Shown: one piece after another, positions 9,032-16,924 of the stretch | How the letters are laid out: every line of letters starts with the position of its first letter | Position numbering within the stretch: the first letter of the stretch is position 1 | Source of the DNA: an uncultured Lachnospiraceae bacterium | GTDB lineage: Bacteria > Bacillota > Clostridia > Lachnospirales > Lachnospiraceae | Reading direction: 5' to 3' | DNA length: 64,000 nucleotides | Assembly (NCBI GenBank): GCA_902775485.1 | Contig: CACYMJ010000001.1 | Location: forward strand, 62,001-126,000 | Program-made: the position numbers and the translations under genes | Notes under the pieces: model-generated | Seen by the model: the letters and a program-made list of their open reading frames with translations, nothing else | What the model was told of the DNA's origin: nothing | Databases searched by the model: none

Positions 9032-11038
9032 TCAAAGGGTCGTTCCAACAAAAGAAGAATCCTGCGTCAGCAAGAGAAGTTTTCTGATATGTTCGTTTTC
9101 CGGCTTAACAAGTTCCGGATCATCTTTTAAGATACGATCGGCTTCTGCTGCCGCTTTCTTTAATATTTCGGCATCGGTATATATATCTGCCAGTTTAAAA
9201 TGAAGATCACCGGACTGCCTGAATCCGAATATATCACCCGGACCTCTCATCTTCAGATCTTCCTCGGCTATAACAAAACCGTCATTTGATGATTTTAGGA
9301 TATTAAGACGTTTCATCGTTTCGGGATTGTCCGAACTGCTCATGAATATACAATATGACTGTGCGCTTCCGCGCCCTATGCGTCCTCTGAGCTGGTGAAG
9401 CGCCGCAAGTCCGAATCTGTCCGCGTCCTCTATCATCATAACTGTCGCATTCGGAACGTTAACACCGACTTCAACTACGGTTGTAGAAACAAGGATATCG
9501 ATCGCTCCTTGTGAAAATTCATCCATCACTCTTTGCTTTTCGGCACTTTTTAACTGTCCGTGCAGTATTCCGATCCTGGTGTTTTCATCAAAATATGCCG
9601 CGAGTTCCTTCGCGGTATCAATGACATTATGTGCCTCCATGCCCTCACTTGCTTCTATGAGCGGGCAGATCACATAGATCTGATGATGACCGGCTATCTC
9701 TTTTTTCATGAAATTATATGCACTGTTACGATAACTTTCATTAACAACCGCGTTTTTTACGGGTTTTTTATGAGCCGGGACTTCGTCAAGAAGAGAAATA
9801 TCAAGATCACCGTATAGAATAAGCGCCAGTGTCCTCGGTATCGGGGTTGCACTCATGACAAGTATATGAGCATTGTCATTTGCATTTTTCGATGACAGTT
9901 TTGATCTTTGAAGTGCACCGAAACGATGCTGTTCATCGGTAATGACCAGGGCAAGATCGTGATATATGACGCTTTCCTGAAACAAAGCATGAGTACCGAT
10001 TATTATATCGGCACTACCGTCTTCAATCATGCTTCTGACATTCCTTTTGGCCGAAGCAGACATCGATCCGGTAAGCAGACATACTTTAACGTCAATCGAA
10101 TTGGCATTAAGCAGACGGATGATCGAATCGTAATGCTGGCCGGCCAGTATTTCCGTTGGAGCCATAATGGCACACTGGTGATGGTTTAGCGCACAGGTTA
10201 CGGCAGCCAGAACGGCAAGTATTGTTTTGCCCGATCCGACATCTCCCTGTACAAGTCTTCGCATGGATCTGTTGCTGCACAGATCTTCCTGTATGCTCCT
10301 CCATACACGTATTTGAGCATTTGTGAGCCTGTATGGGAGTTTTTCTATCATCCTCTCGCACTGTGCGGTTTCGATTATGTTAAAGCTGTTGTGCGCAGCG
10401 TGTTGTTTTTCTTTGATCAGCCTTATACGGATGATAAAACTCAGAAACTCGTCATATACAAGCTTGCTGCGGGCAGCCCTAAGCGTACTCTCATCTACAG
10501 GGAAGTGCATGTCATAAACTTCATGTTCTACACGGTCATCAAGATAATCAAATGCATTCCGCATGGTTTTGGTGATCGCTGCATTTGTCAGCCCTTTTGT
10601 GAGCGGATAAACAGGATTTATCCTGCCGAGGAGCTGTTCATACTTTTCTCTTTCGTATATGGCCGGCTGTCTTACATGAAACTGGTCACCTTCGGATGTA
10701 AGTATACCCCTGAAAACATATTTGCTTCCGACCTTCAGGCTTTTTGCAAGATATGGCATATTAAACCACGTAGCGGAAACTGCGTTACCTCCGGCGCTTA
10801 ATATAACACTCGTTATCGATAGTTTCCTGACATACCTGACAAGAGGTCTTTTAACGACAACGGCTTCAAAGGCATTTACTTTTTCACACTCAAGCGCGTC
10901 GCTGTCCGATATTTGTTCATACCTGATATAATCCCTGGGATAATAAAAAACACAATCCTCTACTGTATCGATGCCGATACGACTGTAGAGAATTGCGTTC
11001 TTTTCGCCTATTCCTTTTAAAACCTTAAGATCTGTCAT
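9032..11038 (-). CDS. recG: ATP-dependent DNA helicase RecG
   Basis: 668 residues, full length. RecG unwinds and regresses stalled forks and branched DNA. Order: an N-terminal wedge/OB domain (to about residue 240), Walker A GDVGSGKT at 265-272, DEQH box at 368-371, and helicase motif VI QLRGRIGRG near residue 555. It starts one base after the stop of the DAK2 gene, the same yloU-yloV-...-recG layout as in Bacillus. Confidence 0.95.
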   Translation of the reverse strand: MTDLKVLKGIGEKNAILYSRIGIDTVEDCVFYYPRDYIRYEQISDSDALECEKVNAFEAVVVKRPLVRYVRKLSITSVILSAGGNAVSATWFNMPYLAKSLKVGSKYVFRGILTSEGDQFHVRQPAIYEREKYEQLLGRINPVYPLTKGLTNAAITKTMRNAFDYLDDRVEHEVYDMHFPVDESTLRAARSKLVYDEFLSFIIRIRLIKEKQHAAHNSFNIIETAQCERMIEKLPYRLTNAQIRVWRSIQEDLCSNRSMRRLVQGDVGSGKTILAVLAAVTCALNHHQCAIMAPTEILAGQHYDSIIRLLNANSIDVKVCLLTGSMSASAKRNVRSMIEDGSADIIIGTHALFQESVIYHDLALVITDEQHRFGALQRSKLSSKNANDNAHILVMSATPIPRTLALILYGDLDISLLDEVPAHKKPVKNAVVNESYRNSAYNFMKKEIAGHHQIYVICPLIEASEGMEAHNVIDTAKELAAYFDENTRIGILHGQLKSAEKQRVMDEFSQGAIDILVSTTVVEVGVNVPNATVMMIEDADRFGLAALHQLRGRIGRGSAQSYCIFMSSSDNPETMKRLNILKSSNDGFVIAEEDLKMRGPGDIFGFRQSGDLHFKLADIYTDAEILKKAAAEADRILKDDPELVKPENEHIRKLLLLTQDSSFVGTTL

Positions 11039-11039
11039 C

Positions 11040-12755
11040 CTATTCCACGGATACTATGTAATAATAGATCGGTTGTCCGCCCGGATGAAGTTCTACCGAA
11101 ATATCCGGATATTTCTTTTCTATGGATGAGGCCAGATCGTTGGCTATCTCCTCATCAACTTCATCGCCGAAGTATACGCTTATGATCTCGGATTCATCAT
11201 CAACCATTCGAGCGATCATATCCATAGCCGTTTCCTCAACAACCGTTCCGACGGCAAGTATCTCATGATCGCCGATACCCATTATATTGCCCTTTTTGAT
11301 CTCAAGTCCGTTTATGGATGTATCTCTTACCGCATATGTTACCTGACCCGTTTTAACATGCGAAATCGCTTCGTTCATGGCACTTTCATTATCCGAAGCC
11401 GATGCATCGCTCATATATGTTATCAAAGCAGTTATACCCTGCGGAATGGTTTTGGTCGGTATAACTATGATATCCTTGTCTTCAACGAGATACTGCGCCT
11501 GATTGGCGGCAAGGATGATATTTTTATTGTTGGGCAGGATAAATACGGTCTTTGCGTTAACCTTATCGATCGCACTTACCATATCATCTGTTGACGGATT
11601 CATCGTCTGTCCGCCTGTTATAAGATAATCAACGCCGAGACTCGTAAATATCTCATCAAGTCCCTTGCCGCATGATACGGCAACAAATCCCATCTCTTTT
11701 TCGGGTTCGGCCTTCCGGGGCGCTTCCTTCACACTCTCCGGGGCCGTTTCGGCCTTTATGTTCTCGACGGATGTCTGCTCAGTCTTATCGTCCGCCGCTT
11801 CAACATTTTGGGCTGCAGCTTCCGATACGGCCGGAATATCGTCCTTATCTCTTGCTTTGATCGAAACATCATCAAGCTTTCCGAACGAAAGGCACTTTGA
11901 AATGATCCTTCCGGGTTCCTCAGTAAACACCAGAACATCGATCCGCTCACCCGATTCGCTCACATTGGCATTTATACCGTATGATCCGACATATTCTTCA
12001 AGCGTTGCAAGATCCTGTGCGGAAAATGTCTTCTTTTTGAGAACATTTACATGTGTTTCATAAGTAACAGGCTTATCTGCGGCAACAGCACCGGTACCCG
12101 CCATGGGTTTGGAAGTCTCAAACAGAACATCAACATCTTCTCCCGAATATGCCGCATATCCTCCCTTTAATATCTCCAAAAGTCCCTGACCGCCCGAATC
12201 GACCACTCCGGCTTCCTTCAGTACGGGAAGCATTTCGGGAGTCTTCTTAAGGACTTCTTCTGCATAAAAGATTATATCTTTAAAATAAGCATCAAAATCA
12301 TCGGCATTCTCGCCAAGTACAAGAGCCCTTTCCGCAACTCCTCTGGCAACGGTAAGAATCGTTCCCTCCTTCGGTTTCATAACAGCTTTATATGCTGTTT
12401 CCACAGCCTTCTGAAGTGCTTCGGTAAAAAGCGGGATATCAAGCTCTTCCTTATCTTTGATTATCTTGGTAAAACCTCTGAACAACTGTGAGAGTATAAC
12501 TCCGGAATTTCCCCTTGCGCCCCTGAGCGAACCTGACGATATCGCTTTGGAGAGCGTGGCAAGATTCATGTCCGTTATGCTCTCTACCTCGTTTACGGCC
12601 GACATTATCGTCAGCGACATGTTTGTTCCGGTATCACCGTCAGGGACCGGAAAAACATTAAGTTCATTGATTATCTCTTTTTCAGATTCAAGCCTTTTTG
12701 CACCGGCTAAAAACATTTTTGAAAATGTTCCGGCATCGATCTTATTTGACTGCAC
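11040..12755 (-). CDS. YloV/FakA-like DAK2-domain kinase
   Basis: 571 residues. In this family the N-terminal DhaL/DAK2 domain binds ATP and phosphorylates fatty acids held by a DegV-type FakB carrier protein (family knowledge). The DhaL motif PVPDGDTGTNMSLT is near residue 33, and GARGNSGVILSQLFRG is near 78. A low-complexity Ala/Glu/Lys linker at about 310-360 separates the central domain from the C-terminal DegV-like part (VSCGKGLDEIF, ITGGQTMNPSTDDM). It lies 21 bases below yloU and one base above recG. No FakB is seen in this window. Confidence 0.85.
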   Translation of the reverse strand: MQSNKIDAGTFSKMFLAGAKRLESEKEIINELNVFPVPDGDTGTNMSLTIMSAVNEVESITDMNLATLSKAISSGSLRGARGNSGVILSQLFRGFTKIIKDKEELDIPLFTEALQKAVETAYKAVMKPKEGTILTVARGVAERALVLGENADDFDAYFKDIIFYAEEVLKKTPEMLPVLKEAGVVDSGGQGLLEILKGGYAAYSGEDVDVLFETSKPMAGTGAVAADKPVTYETHVNVLKKKTFSAQDLATLEEYVGSYGINANVSESGERIDVLVFTEEPGRIISKCLSFGKLDDVSIKARDKDDIPAVSEAAAQNVEAADDKTEQTSVENIKAETAPESVKEAPRKAEPEKEMGFVAVSCGKGLDEIFTSLGVDYLITGGQTMNPSTDDMVSAIDKVNAKTVFILPNNKNIILAANQAQYLVEDKDIIVIPTKTIPQGITALITYMSDASASDNESAMNEAISHVKTGQVTYAVRDTSINGLEIKKGNIMGIGDHEILAVGTVVEETAMDMIARMVDDESEIISVYFGDEVDEEIANDLASSIEKKYPDISVELHPGGQPIYYYIVSVE

Positions 12756-12776
12756 CTGTAAAATCCTCCTAAACTC

Positions 12777-13133
12777 TTAATCGATAACTCGAACACCTTC
12801 AACAAAAACATTTATCTTGTCGATCTCAAATCCGGTAAACTCCTCGACCTTATATTTGACATTATTGACAAGATTTGATGCTACGGCACGGATATTTACG
12901 CCGTAACTTACTATAACGTGGAAATCCAGCACAAGTTTGCCGTTCTTCATCTCTACGTTTATACCTCTTGTAAGGTTTTCTTTTTTCAGCATTTTTGCGA
13001 TACCGTCGCTCATACTGACAGCCGCCATTCCGACTATACCGAAACATTCAACAGCAACGCTTCCGGCATACTGAGCAACAACGTCAACATCGATTATCAG
13101 GTTTCCGTTACCTGTTGCCAAAGCTTCCTTCAT
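12777..13133 (-). CDS. Asp23/Gls24-family protein (YloU-like)
   Basis: 118 residues, the full length of a short Asp23/Gls24 (DUF322) protein. It has the typical core YAGSVAVECFGIVGMAAVS followed by a Val/Ile-rich strand region (FHVIVSYGVNIRAVASNLVNNV). In Staphylococcus the founder protein is a membrane-associated alkaline-shock protein; YloU's role is less clear. It is the first gene of yloU-yloV-recG and is divergent from rpmB, the arrangement known from Bacillus. Confidence 0.9.
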   Translation of the reverse strand: MKEALATGNGNLIIDVDVVAQYAGSVAVECFGIVGMAAVSMSDGIAKMLKKENLTRGINVEMKNGKLVLDFHVIVSYGVNIRAVASNLVNNVKYKVEEFTGFEIDKINVFVEGVRVID

Positions 13134-13184
13134 ACGAAACCTCCTTATATCGCCGATAAGAATTTCTTATTACAAAGCACGTCT

Positions 13185-13213
13185 ATTATACACATAATTT
13201 TATTTAATTGAAA
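13185..13213 (-). promoter_or_regulatory. probable promoter for yloU-yloV-recG
   Basis: Minus strand TATAAT -10 at 13185-13190, with a weak -35 (TTTCAA) 17 bases upstream. It is 51 bases above the yloU start in a divergent intergenic region. Confidence 0.5.
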
Positions 13214-13253
13214 CAAAAAAAACAATGAGTGGCAAAAAGACGATAAATTTTAC

Positions 13254-13282
13254 TTGCATTGATTATGAACATTTGTTAAAAT
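13254..13282 (+). promoter_or_regulatory. promoter of rpmB
   Basis: TTGCAT, 17-base spacer, TAAAAT. The rpmB start follows 60 bases later, preceded by an AAGGAGG ribosome site at about 13328-13334. Confidence 0.8.
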
Positions 13283-13342
13283 ACCGATGTTGCGTAAAAA
13301 TCCGATTGATTTATATAGATAGTTTTTAAGGAGGTTTTTGTC

Positions 13343-13528
13343 ATGGCTAAATGTGATATTTGCGGAAAAGGCGTACATTTCGGCAACAATGTGAGCCATT
13401 CTCACAGAAGATCAAATCGTATATTCCATGCAAATGTAAAGCGTGTTAAATGTATGATAAACGGAACACCGAAGACAATGCATGTCTGCTCGAGATGTTT
13501 AAAGTCAGACAAGGTCGAGCGTGCATAA
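13343..13528 (+). CDS. rpmB: 50S ribosomal protein L28
   Basis: 61 residues, normal for bacterial L28. It is a small basic large-subunit protein. The N-terminus MAKCDICGKG and the pair CxxC...CSRC near residues 4-7 and 51-54 mark the zinc-ribbon (C+) form. The SHRRSNRIF segment is the conserved RNA-binding stretch. It has its own promoter and an AAGGAGG ribosome site, and is followed by a strong terminator. It is the only ribosomal protein gene in the window, in the usual place divergent from yloU. Confidence 0.98.
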   Translation: MAKCDICGKGVHFGNNVSHSHRRSNRIFHANVKRVKCMINGTPKTMHVCSRCLKSDKVERA

Positions 13529-13540
13529 TACCGTAAACAT

Positions 13541-13570
13541 AAAAGAACCTCTTAAAAGAGGTTCTTTTTT
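13541..13570. terminator. bidirectional terminator between rpmB and gerW
   Basis: A 13-bp perfect stem (AAAAGAACCTCTT with its complement, 2-base loop) has T runs on both strands. It serves rpmB on plus and gerW on minus. Confidence 0.92.
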
Positions 13571-13576
13571 ATTCTT

Positions 13577-13972
13577 CTATTCTTCATCTTCGGGAATATT
13601 CGCAGCCTTCAATACTTCCTCATCTGACAATTTGCTTTCCTTTTTGGCGGTTATCTTGTTCATTATCTCCGGAACCATATCTATGATCTTAGTAACGGCA
13701 TCCTGATTCTTGATACTGACAACCCTTGTTGAATTATTCTGTATAACAAGCACGGCAGTAGGTGTCATCTTGCCTGTAAGTCCTCCTGCTCCGTTATCCT
13801 TTTTTTCTCCTCTGAAAGTTCCCGCTCCCACTCCGAAAGAAACATCCACAAAAGGTATAAGTATAGTATCGCCTACGGTAACAGGTTCACCGACAACCGT
13901 CTTGCTTGAGAGGAATCCCTCCATTCCGTCAAGAAGCGAATTAACAACCGAATTAAAACTGCTCTCTGCCAT
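13577..13972 (-). CDS. gerW: GerW/YtfJ-family sporulation protein
   Basis: 131 residues. The Gly/Val-rich core (KTVVGEPVTVGDTILIPFVD, then FGVGAG) is the YtfJ/GerW signature. In Bacillus the protein is made in the forespore and is needed for germination with some germinants (family knowledge). It follows the DUF2953 gene by 18 bases, a pairing common in sporulating Clostridia, and suggests the host is or descends from a spore former. It ends at the shared terminator with rpmB. Confidence 0.88.
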   Translation of the reverse strand: MAESSFNSVVNSLLDGMEGFLSSKTVVGEPVTVGDTILIPFVDVSFGVGAGTFRGEKKDNGAGGLTGKMTPTAVLVIQNNSTRVVSIKNQDAVTKIIDMVPEIMNKITAKKESKLSDEEVLKAANIPEDEE

Positions 13973-13990
13973 AATCTTCCTCCGTAATCA

Positions 13991-14911
13991 TCACCCGGAA
14001 TGCTTTCCTGAGTGTTTTTTGTATATACGCCATAATCTTCTGCAATCTTTGTTAAAGAACACTTTAAGCGCCGCTGCGCCTACCGTGATAAGCCTGATAT
14101 TTCCTTTGATATTTATATTTCCATACAGACCGGTATCTTCGAATCCGGGATCTATTATAAGCTTTCGAGGAAATGAAGGATATATCATCGCAAGATAAAC
14201 AAGCACTTTACCGGTTGTTGCAGGATCATCAAATCCAAAATGAATGAATCCCTTAACCCTTCGCGGCAATATACGCTTTAACAGTCTTATCGCGATATTC
14301 TTGACATAATCAACAGCCGAACGGTTTCTCTCATCATTTACCATCTTATCCCAAAAGCGTATCTCCTTTACAACGTAATCATACTTTTCGGAAAAAGATG
14401 TGTATTTCCTTTGGATATTATCGACTATGTTCTCTATTATATCGAACAGATCCCTGTCATCATCGGCACTTTCAACCTGAGCGGATTCTGCAGACTCTTC
14501 ATTCCAGTCTATCGTGTACTCAGGCTTATCCTGGATCGATTCTTCGGTCAGATCGGCCGGCTCGTTGCTGACATTAACCTGATCTGCGGTATTATCTTCC
14601 TTGGCCTCCGAATGTACGGTATCTGATTCGGTATCCTTATGCTCTTTTACCTTTCCGGGCCATATCCGGATGCCGAAGAGCTTTATATATCGATCGATCT
14701 TTTTGTCATACGAAATCCTTCCGGATATTATATGAAGAAGGTAAGTGATCTTTAATAAAGCCACCGGATCATCTTCACCGTCCGGTTTATCAGCCTTTAT
14801 CCTGTATCTTATCGGTACAAACAGGATGAGGGATACGATCAGAAGGATCAGACATAGCAAACACAGCAGAACTATACCAATGATCTTAAGTATTGTCAGA
14901 AATACAGCCAT
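13991..14911 (-). CDS. DUF2953-domain membrane protein
   Basis: 306 residues. One N-terminal membrane helix (residues about 5-32, Leu/Ile-rich) is followed by a long soluble part with an acidic middle (about 90-150, many Asp/Glu). The C-terminal section (FIHFGFDDPATTGKVL, then GNINIKGNIRLIT) matches the DUF2953 pattern often found just upstream of gerW/ytfJ. Its biochemical role is unknown. The start ATG overlaps the stop of the small upstream gene (TAATG), and gerW follows by 18 bases. Confidence 0.8.
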   Translation of the reverse strand: MAVFLTILKIIGIVLLCLLCLILLIVSLILFVPIRYRIKADKPDGEDDPVALLKITYLLHIISGRISYDKKIDRYIKLFGIRIWPGKVKEHKDTESDTVHSEAKEDNTADQVNVSNEPADLTEESIQDKPEYTIDWNEESAESAQVESADDDRDLFDIIENIVDNIQRKYTSFSEKYDYVVKEIRFWDKMVNDERNRSAVDYVKNIAIRLLKRILPRRVKGFIHFGFDDPATTGKVLVYLAMIYPSFPRKLIIDPGFEDTGLYGNINIKGNIRLITVGAAALKVFFNKDCRRLWRIYKKHSGKHSG

Positions 14912-15243
14912 TACAAATGGTCCTTAATATATTCTTCGAAGTATCCGCGGATATCCGAAGTATTACCGCGATCATTCATGCAGCGGCTTATCATCTCTCC
15001 GACAAGTTCTTTCGCGGAGTCATTACTATGGGCAACTCCAAGAATTACGATATCTCTCCTGCGCATGCTCTTCTGTTTGAACACGGCTGACGGATATATA
15101 TCGAAAAGATCGTTTTTATTATCCGAAAGGGTTATAAAACTGATCCCCGCTATCCCGATACCACAGGCCATCTTCCATTTAATGGATGAAAGTTTCCTTC
15201 GTGCACTGTCGGTGACATACGGCTTATCAACGAATCTGACCAT
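14911..15243 (-). CDS. small conserved-looking protein of unknown function
   Basis: 110 residues from the ATG at 15243, chosen because GGAGG lies 8 bases upstream. Earlier in-frame starts at 15264 and 15327 lack a ribosome site and run into the promoter region. I do not recognise the family. A weakly hydrophobic stretch near residues 25-40 (ACGIGIAGISFITL) may be buried or membrane-associated. The C-terminal half is mixed charged, with RRRDIVILGVAHSNDSAKE. It is translationally coupled to the DUF2953 gene and sits above gerW, so a sporulation-linked role is possible. Confidence 0.7.
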   Translation of the reverse strand: MVRFVDKPYVTDSARRKLSSIKWKMACGIGIAGISFITLSDNKNDLFDIYPSAVFKQKSMRRRDIVILGVAHSNDSAKELVGEMISRCMNDRGNTSDIRGYFEEYIKDHL

Positions 15244-15277
15244 TTCACAAGCCTCCAGGTACATAAAAACTTTTATG

Positions 15278-15306
15278 ATTATATCAAAAATGCAGGAAAA
15301 AGAAAA
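15278..15306 (-). promoter_or_regulatory. possible promoter for the 110-residue gene operon
   Basis: Minus strand TATAAT at 15278-15283 is a perfect -10, but the -35 17 bases upstream (TTTTCT) is poor. It lies 35 bases above the chosen start and back-to-back with the HD-GYP promoter. Confidence 0.45.
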
Positions 15307-15313
15307 CTGAATA

Positions 15314-15342
15314 TTGACAATGTACAATGTGATTTTTATACT
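15314..15342 (+). promoter_or_regulatory. consensus promoter for the HD-GYP gene
   Basis: TTGACA, 17-base spacer, TATACT. Transcription should start near 15349, giving a leader of under 20 bases that holds only the AAGAGGGG ribosome site. Confidence 0.85.
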
Positions 15343-15365
15343 TGAATTTAAGAGGGGTATAAATC

Positions 15366-16427
15366 ATGGAACTTAAAGCAGTCATCGCTTTGACTCCCGG
15401 TGCCGTTGTTGCCGAGGATGTCACCGATCACAGAGGCAATGTTATCGTCAAAAAGAACACTATTCTGGATAAGTTTCTTATCCAGAAGCTTAATGTGGCA
15501 AAGATAACATGTATCAATATAAAAGAACCCGAAGACGATAAAACGACATATTTTGAGAAGATCAAGGTCAGTAAGACCTTCCGTCAATTCTATGAGCTTT
15601 ATTCCAAGAACTTTTTCGAGCTCAAGCGTCTGATGGAACAGTTTCTTGAGACAAAAACTCCAATCGATTCAGACAGATTATATGAGATAGTTGATGACAT
15701 CACTTCTCCGTTCAAACACAGCAAGATAACTATCCTGGATATGCTTGCGGTCCTTGAGACTGCCGAGAGCGATTTTCTGTATACACATGCGATAAATGTT
15801 GCTCTTATCTGCAACTATACGGCAAAATGGTTCAAGCTCGAAGGAAAGGATCTTCGGGCACTTGTTCTGTGCGGCTTTTATTATGATATCGGAAAGTTTT
15901 CGATCGATCCCGCGATCCTTCTCAAACAGGGAAGGCTTACAAATGAAGAATTTGATCTTATCAAATCACATGCTTATCTCGGATACTCGATGCTGCAGCC
16001 TTTTAATATTGATGAGCGCATCAAGCTTGCTGCTTACATGCATCATGAACGCATAGACGGAAGCGGATATCCGCAGGGGATCAAGGATGAGCAGATTGTG
16101 CCTTTTGCCAAGATCATAGCTCTTCTTGACAGTTACGAGGCAATGACAAGCTACAGATCATACCGTGCTCCGCTTTGTCCGTTCACGGTTATAGATATAT
16201 TTGAAAGAGACGGTTACGGTAAGTACGATACCGGATATTATATAACATTTCTTGAACGTATGGTTGAGGAATACATCGGCAAGGAAGTGCAGTTATCCGA
16301 CGGTACCATATGTGAAGTTATTCTGATCAATAAACAGAAATATTCCCGTCCGATGGTCAGATCGGTTGACGGAAACTATATAGATCTTGCCACACAAAAG
16401 AATCTGTCAATAAAAGCTTTGGTCTAG
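15366..16427 (+). CDS. HD-GYP domain protein with degenerate HD motif
   Basis: 353 residues, cytosolic. HD-GYP proteins normally hydrolyse c-di-GMP with a di- or tri-iron site. Here the helix with His141 and the signature HHERIDGSGYPQG (226-238) are intact. The central HD pair, usually (L/M)HDIGK, reads FYYDIGK, so the metal-ligand His is Tyr173 while Asp174 remains. Activity is therefore doubtful; the protein may bind rather than cleave c-di-GMP. Residues 1-100 form a separate N-terminal region also seen in DUF3391-like or Lachnospiraceae HD-GYP proteins. It is a single-gene unit with a strong promoter, and its stop codon lies inside the terminator stem. Confidence 0.88.
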   Translation: MELKAVIALTPGAVVAEDVTDHRGNVIVKKNTILDKFLIQKLNVAKITCINIKEPEDDKTTYFEKIKVSKTFRQFYELYSKNFFELKRLMEQFLETKTPIDSDRLYEIVDDITSPFKHSKITILDMLAVLETAESDFLYTHAINVALICNYTAKWFKLEGKDLRALVLCGFYYDIGKFSIDPAILLKQGRLTNEEFDLIKSHAYLGYSMLQPFNIDERIKLAAYMHHERIDGSGYPQGIKDEQIVPFAKIIALLDSYEAMTSYRSYRAPLCPFTVIDIFERDGYGKYDTGYYITFLERMVEEYIGKEVQLSDGTICEVILINKQKYSRPMVRSVDGNYIDLATQKNLSIKALV

Positions 16428-16440
16428 ACCAAAGCTTTTT
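16412..16440. terminator. bidirectional terminator containing the HD-GYP stop codon
   Basis: A perfect 13-bp stem (AAAAGCTTTGGTC and its complement around TA) runs into T's on the plus strand. The TAG stop lies at its centre. The convergent Nudix gene ends at the same point. Confidence 0.9.
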
Positions 16441-16877
16441 TATTCCCATTTCTGGGCTCTCTTTAACTGTTTATATGTTTTGTATCCCTTTTCAAGTATG
16501 GCTCTTTCATTGTCAAACTTCAACAGATGATAAGCCTCGTGGTATTTATAATATCCGCTGTCCCTGAAATATTCTTCTGTCTGGGGCTTGGAATCGTAAC
16601 AGTTCGATCTCATGAGATACCAGTATACTTCTTTTGATACAGTATCTTCAGGAACAACAAACGAGTATATCGTTTTATCGATATATTCCACTATCGTTCC
16701 GCTAACTCCGGCTTCCTCCCTTACCTCACGAAGAGCAGTCTCTTCATGACTCTCTCCTTCTTCCACGGTACCCTTGGGCAAAACCCAGCCTTCATATCTG
16801 TTGTTAAAATTCTTGTACAAAAGCAGTATCTTGCCTCTGTATATGACAAGACCTCCGCAACTGACTGCTTCTATCAT
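16440..16877 (-). CDS. Nudix hydrolase
   Basis: 145 residues. The complete Nudix box GX5EX7REUXEEXGU is present (Gly36 to Gly57, with REVREEAG), giving a Mg-dependent pyrophosphohydrolase of nucleoside diphosphate-linked compounds. The phrase WVLPKGTVEEGE resembles the Ap4A or (d)NTP branch, but the substrate cannot be assigned. It is cytosolic. It lies 47 bases below the PBP gene, with no clear terminator between, so it may be read from that operon. Confidence 0.92.
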   Translation of the reverse strand: MIEAVSCGGLVIYRGKILLLYKNFNNRYEGWVLPKGTVEEGESHEETALREVREEAGVSGTIVEYIDKTIYSFVVPEDTVSKEVYWYLMRSNCYDSKPQTEEYFRDSGYYKYHEAYHLLKFDNERAILEKGYKTYKQLKRAQKWE

Positions 16878-16924
16878 TGTTATTACCGTTTACCGAATAT
16901 AGTTTATTTCGTACTAATATATCA

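Noticed and set aside
12066..12110. Low-complexity or transferred segment in the DAK2 protein gene
   Set aside because: The Ala/Glu/Lys-rich linker is normal for a flexible domain junction and shows no base-composition shift.
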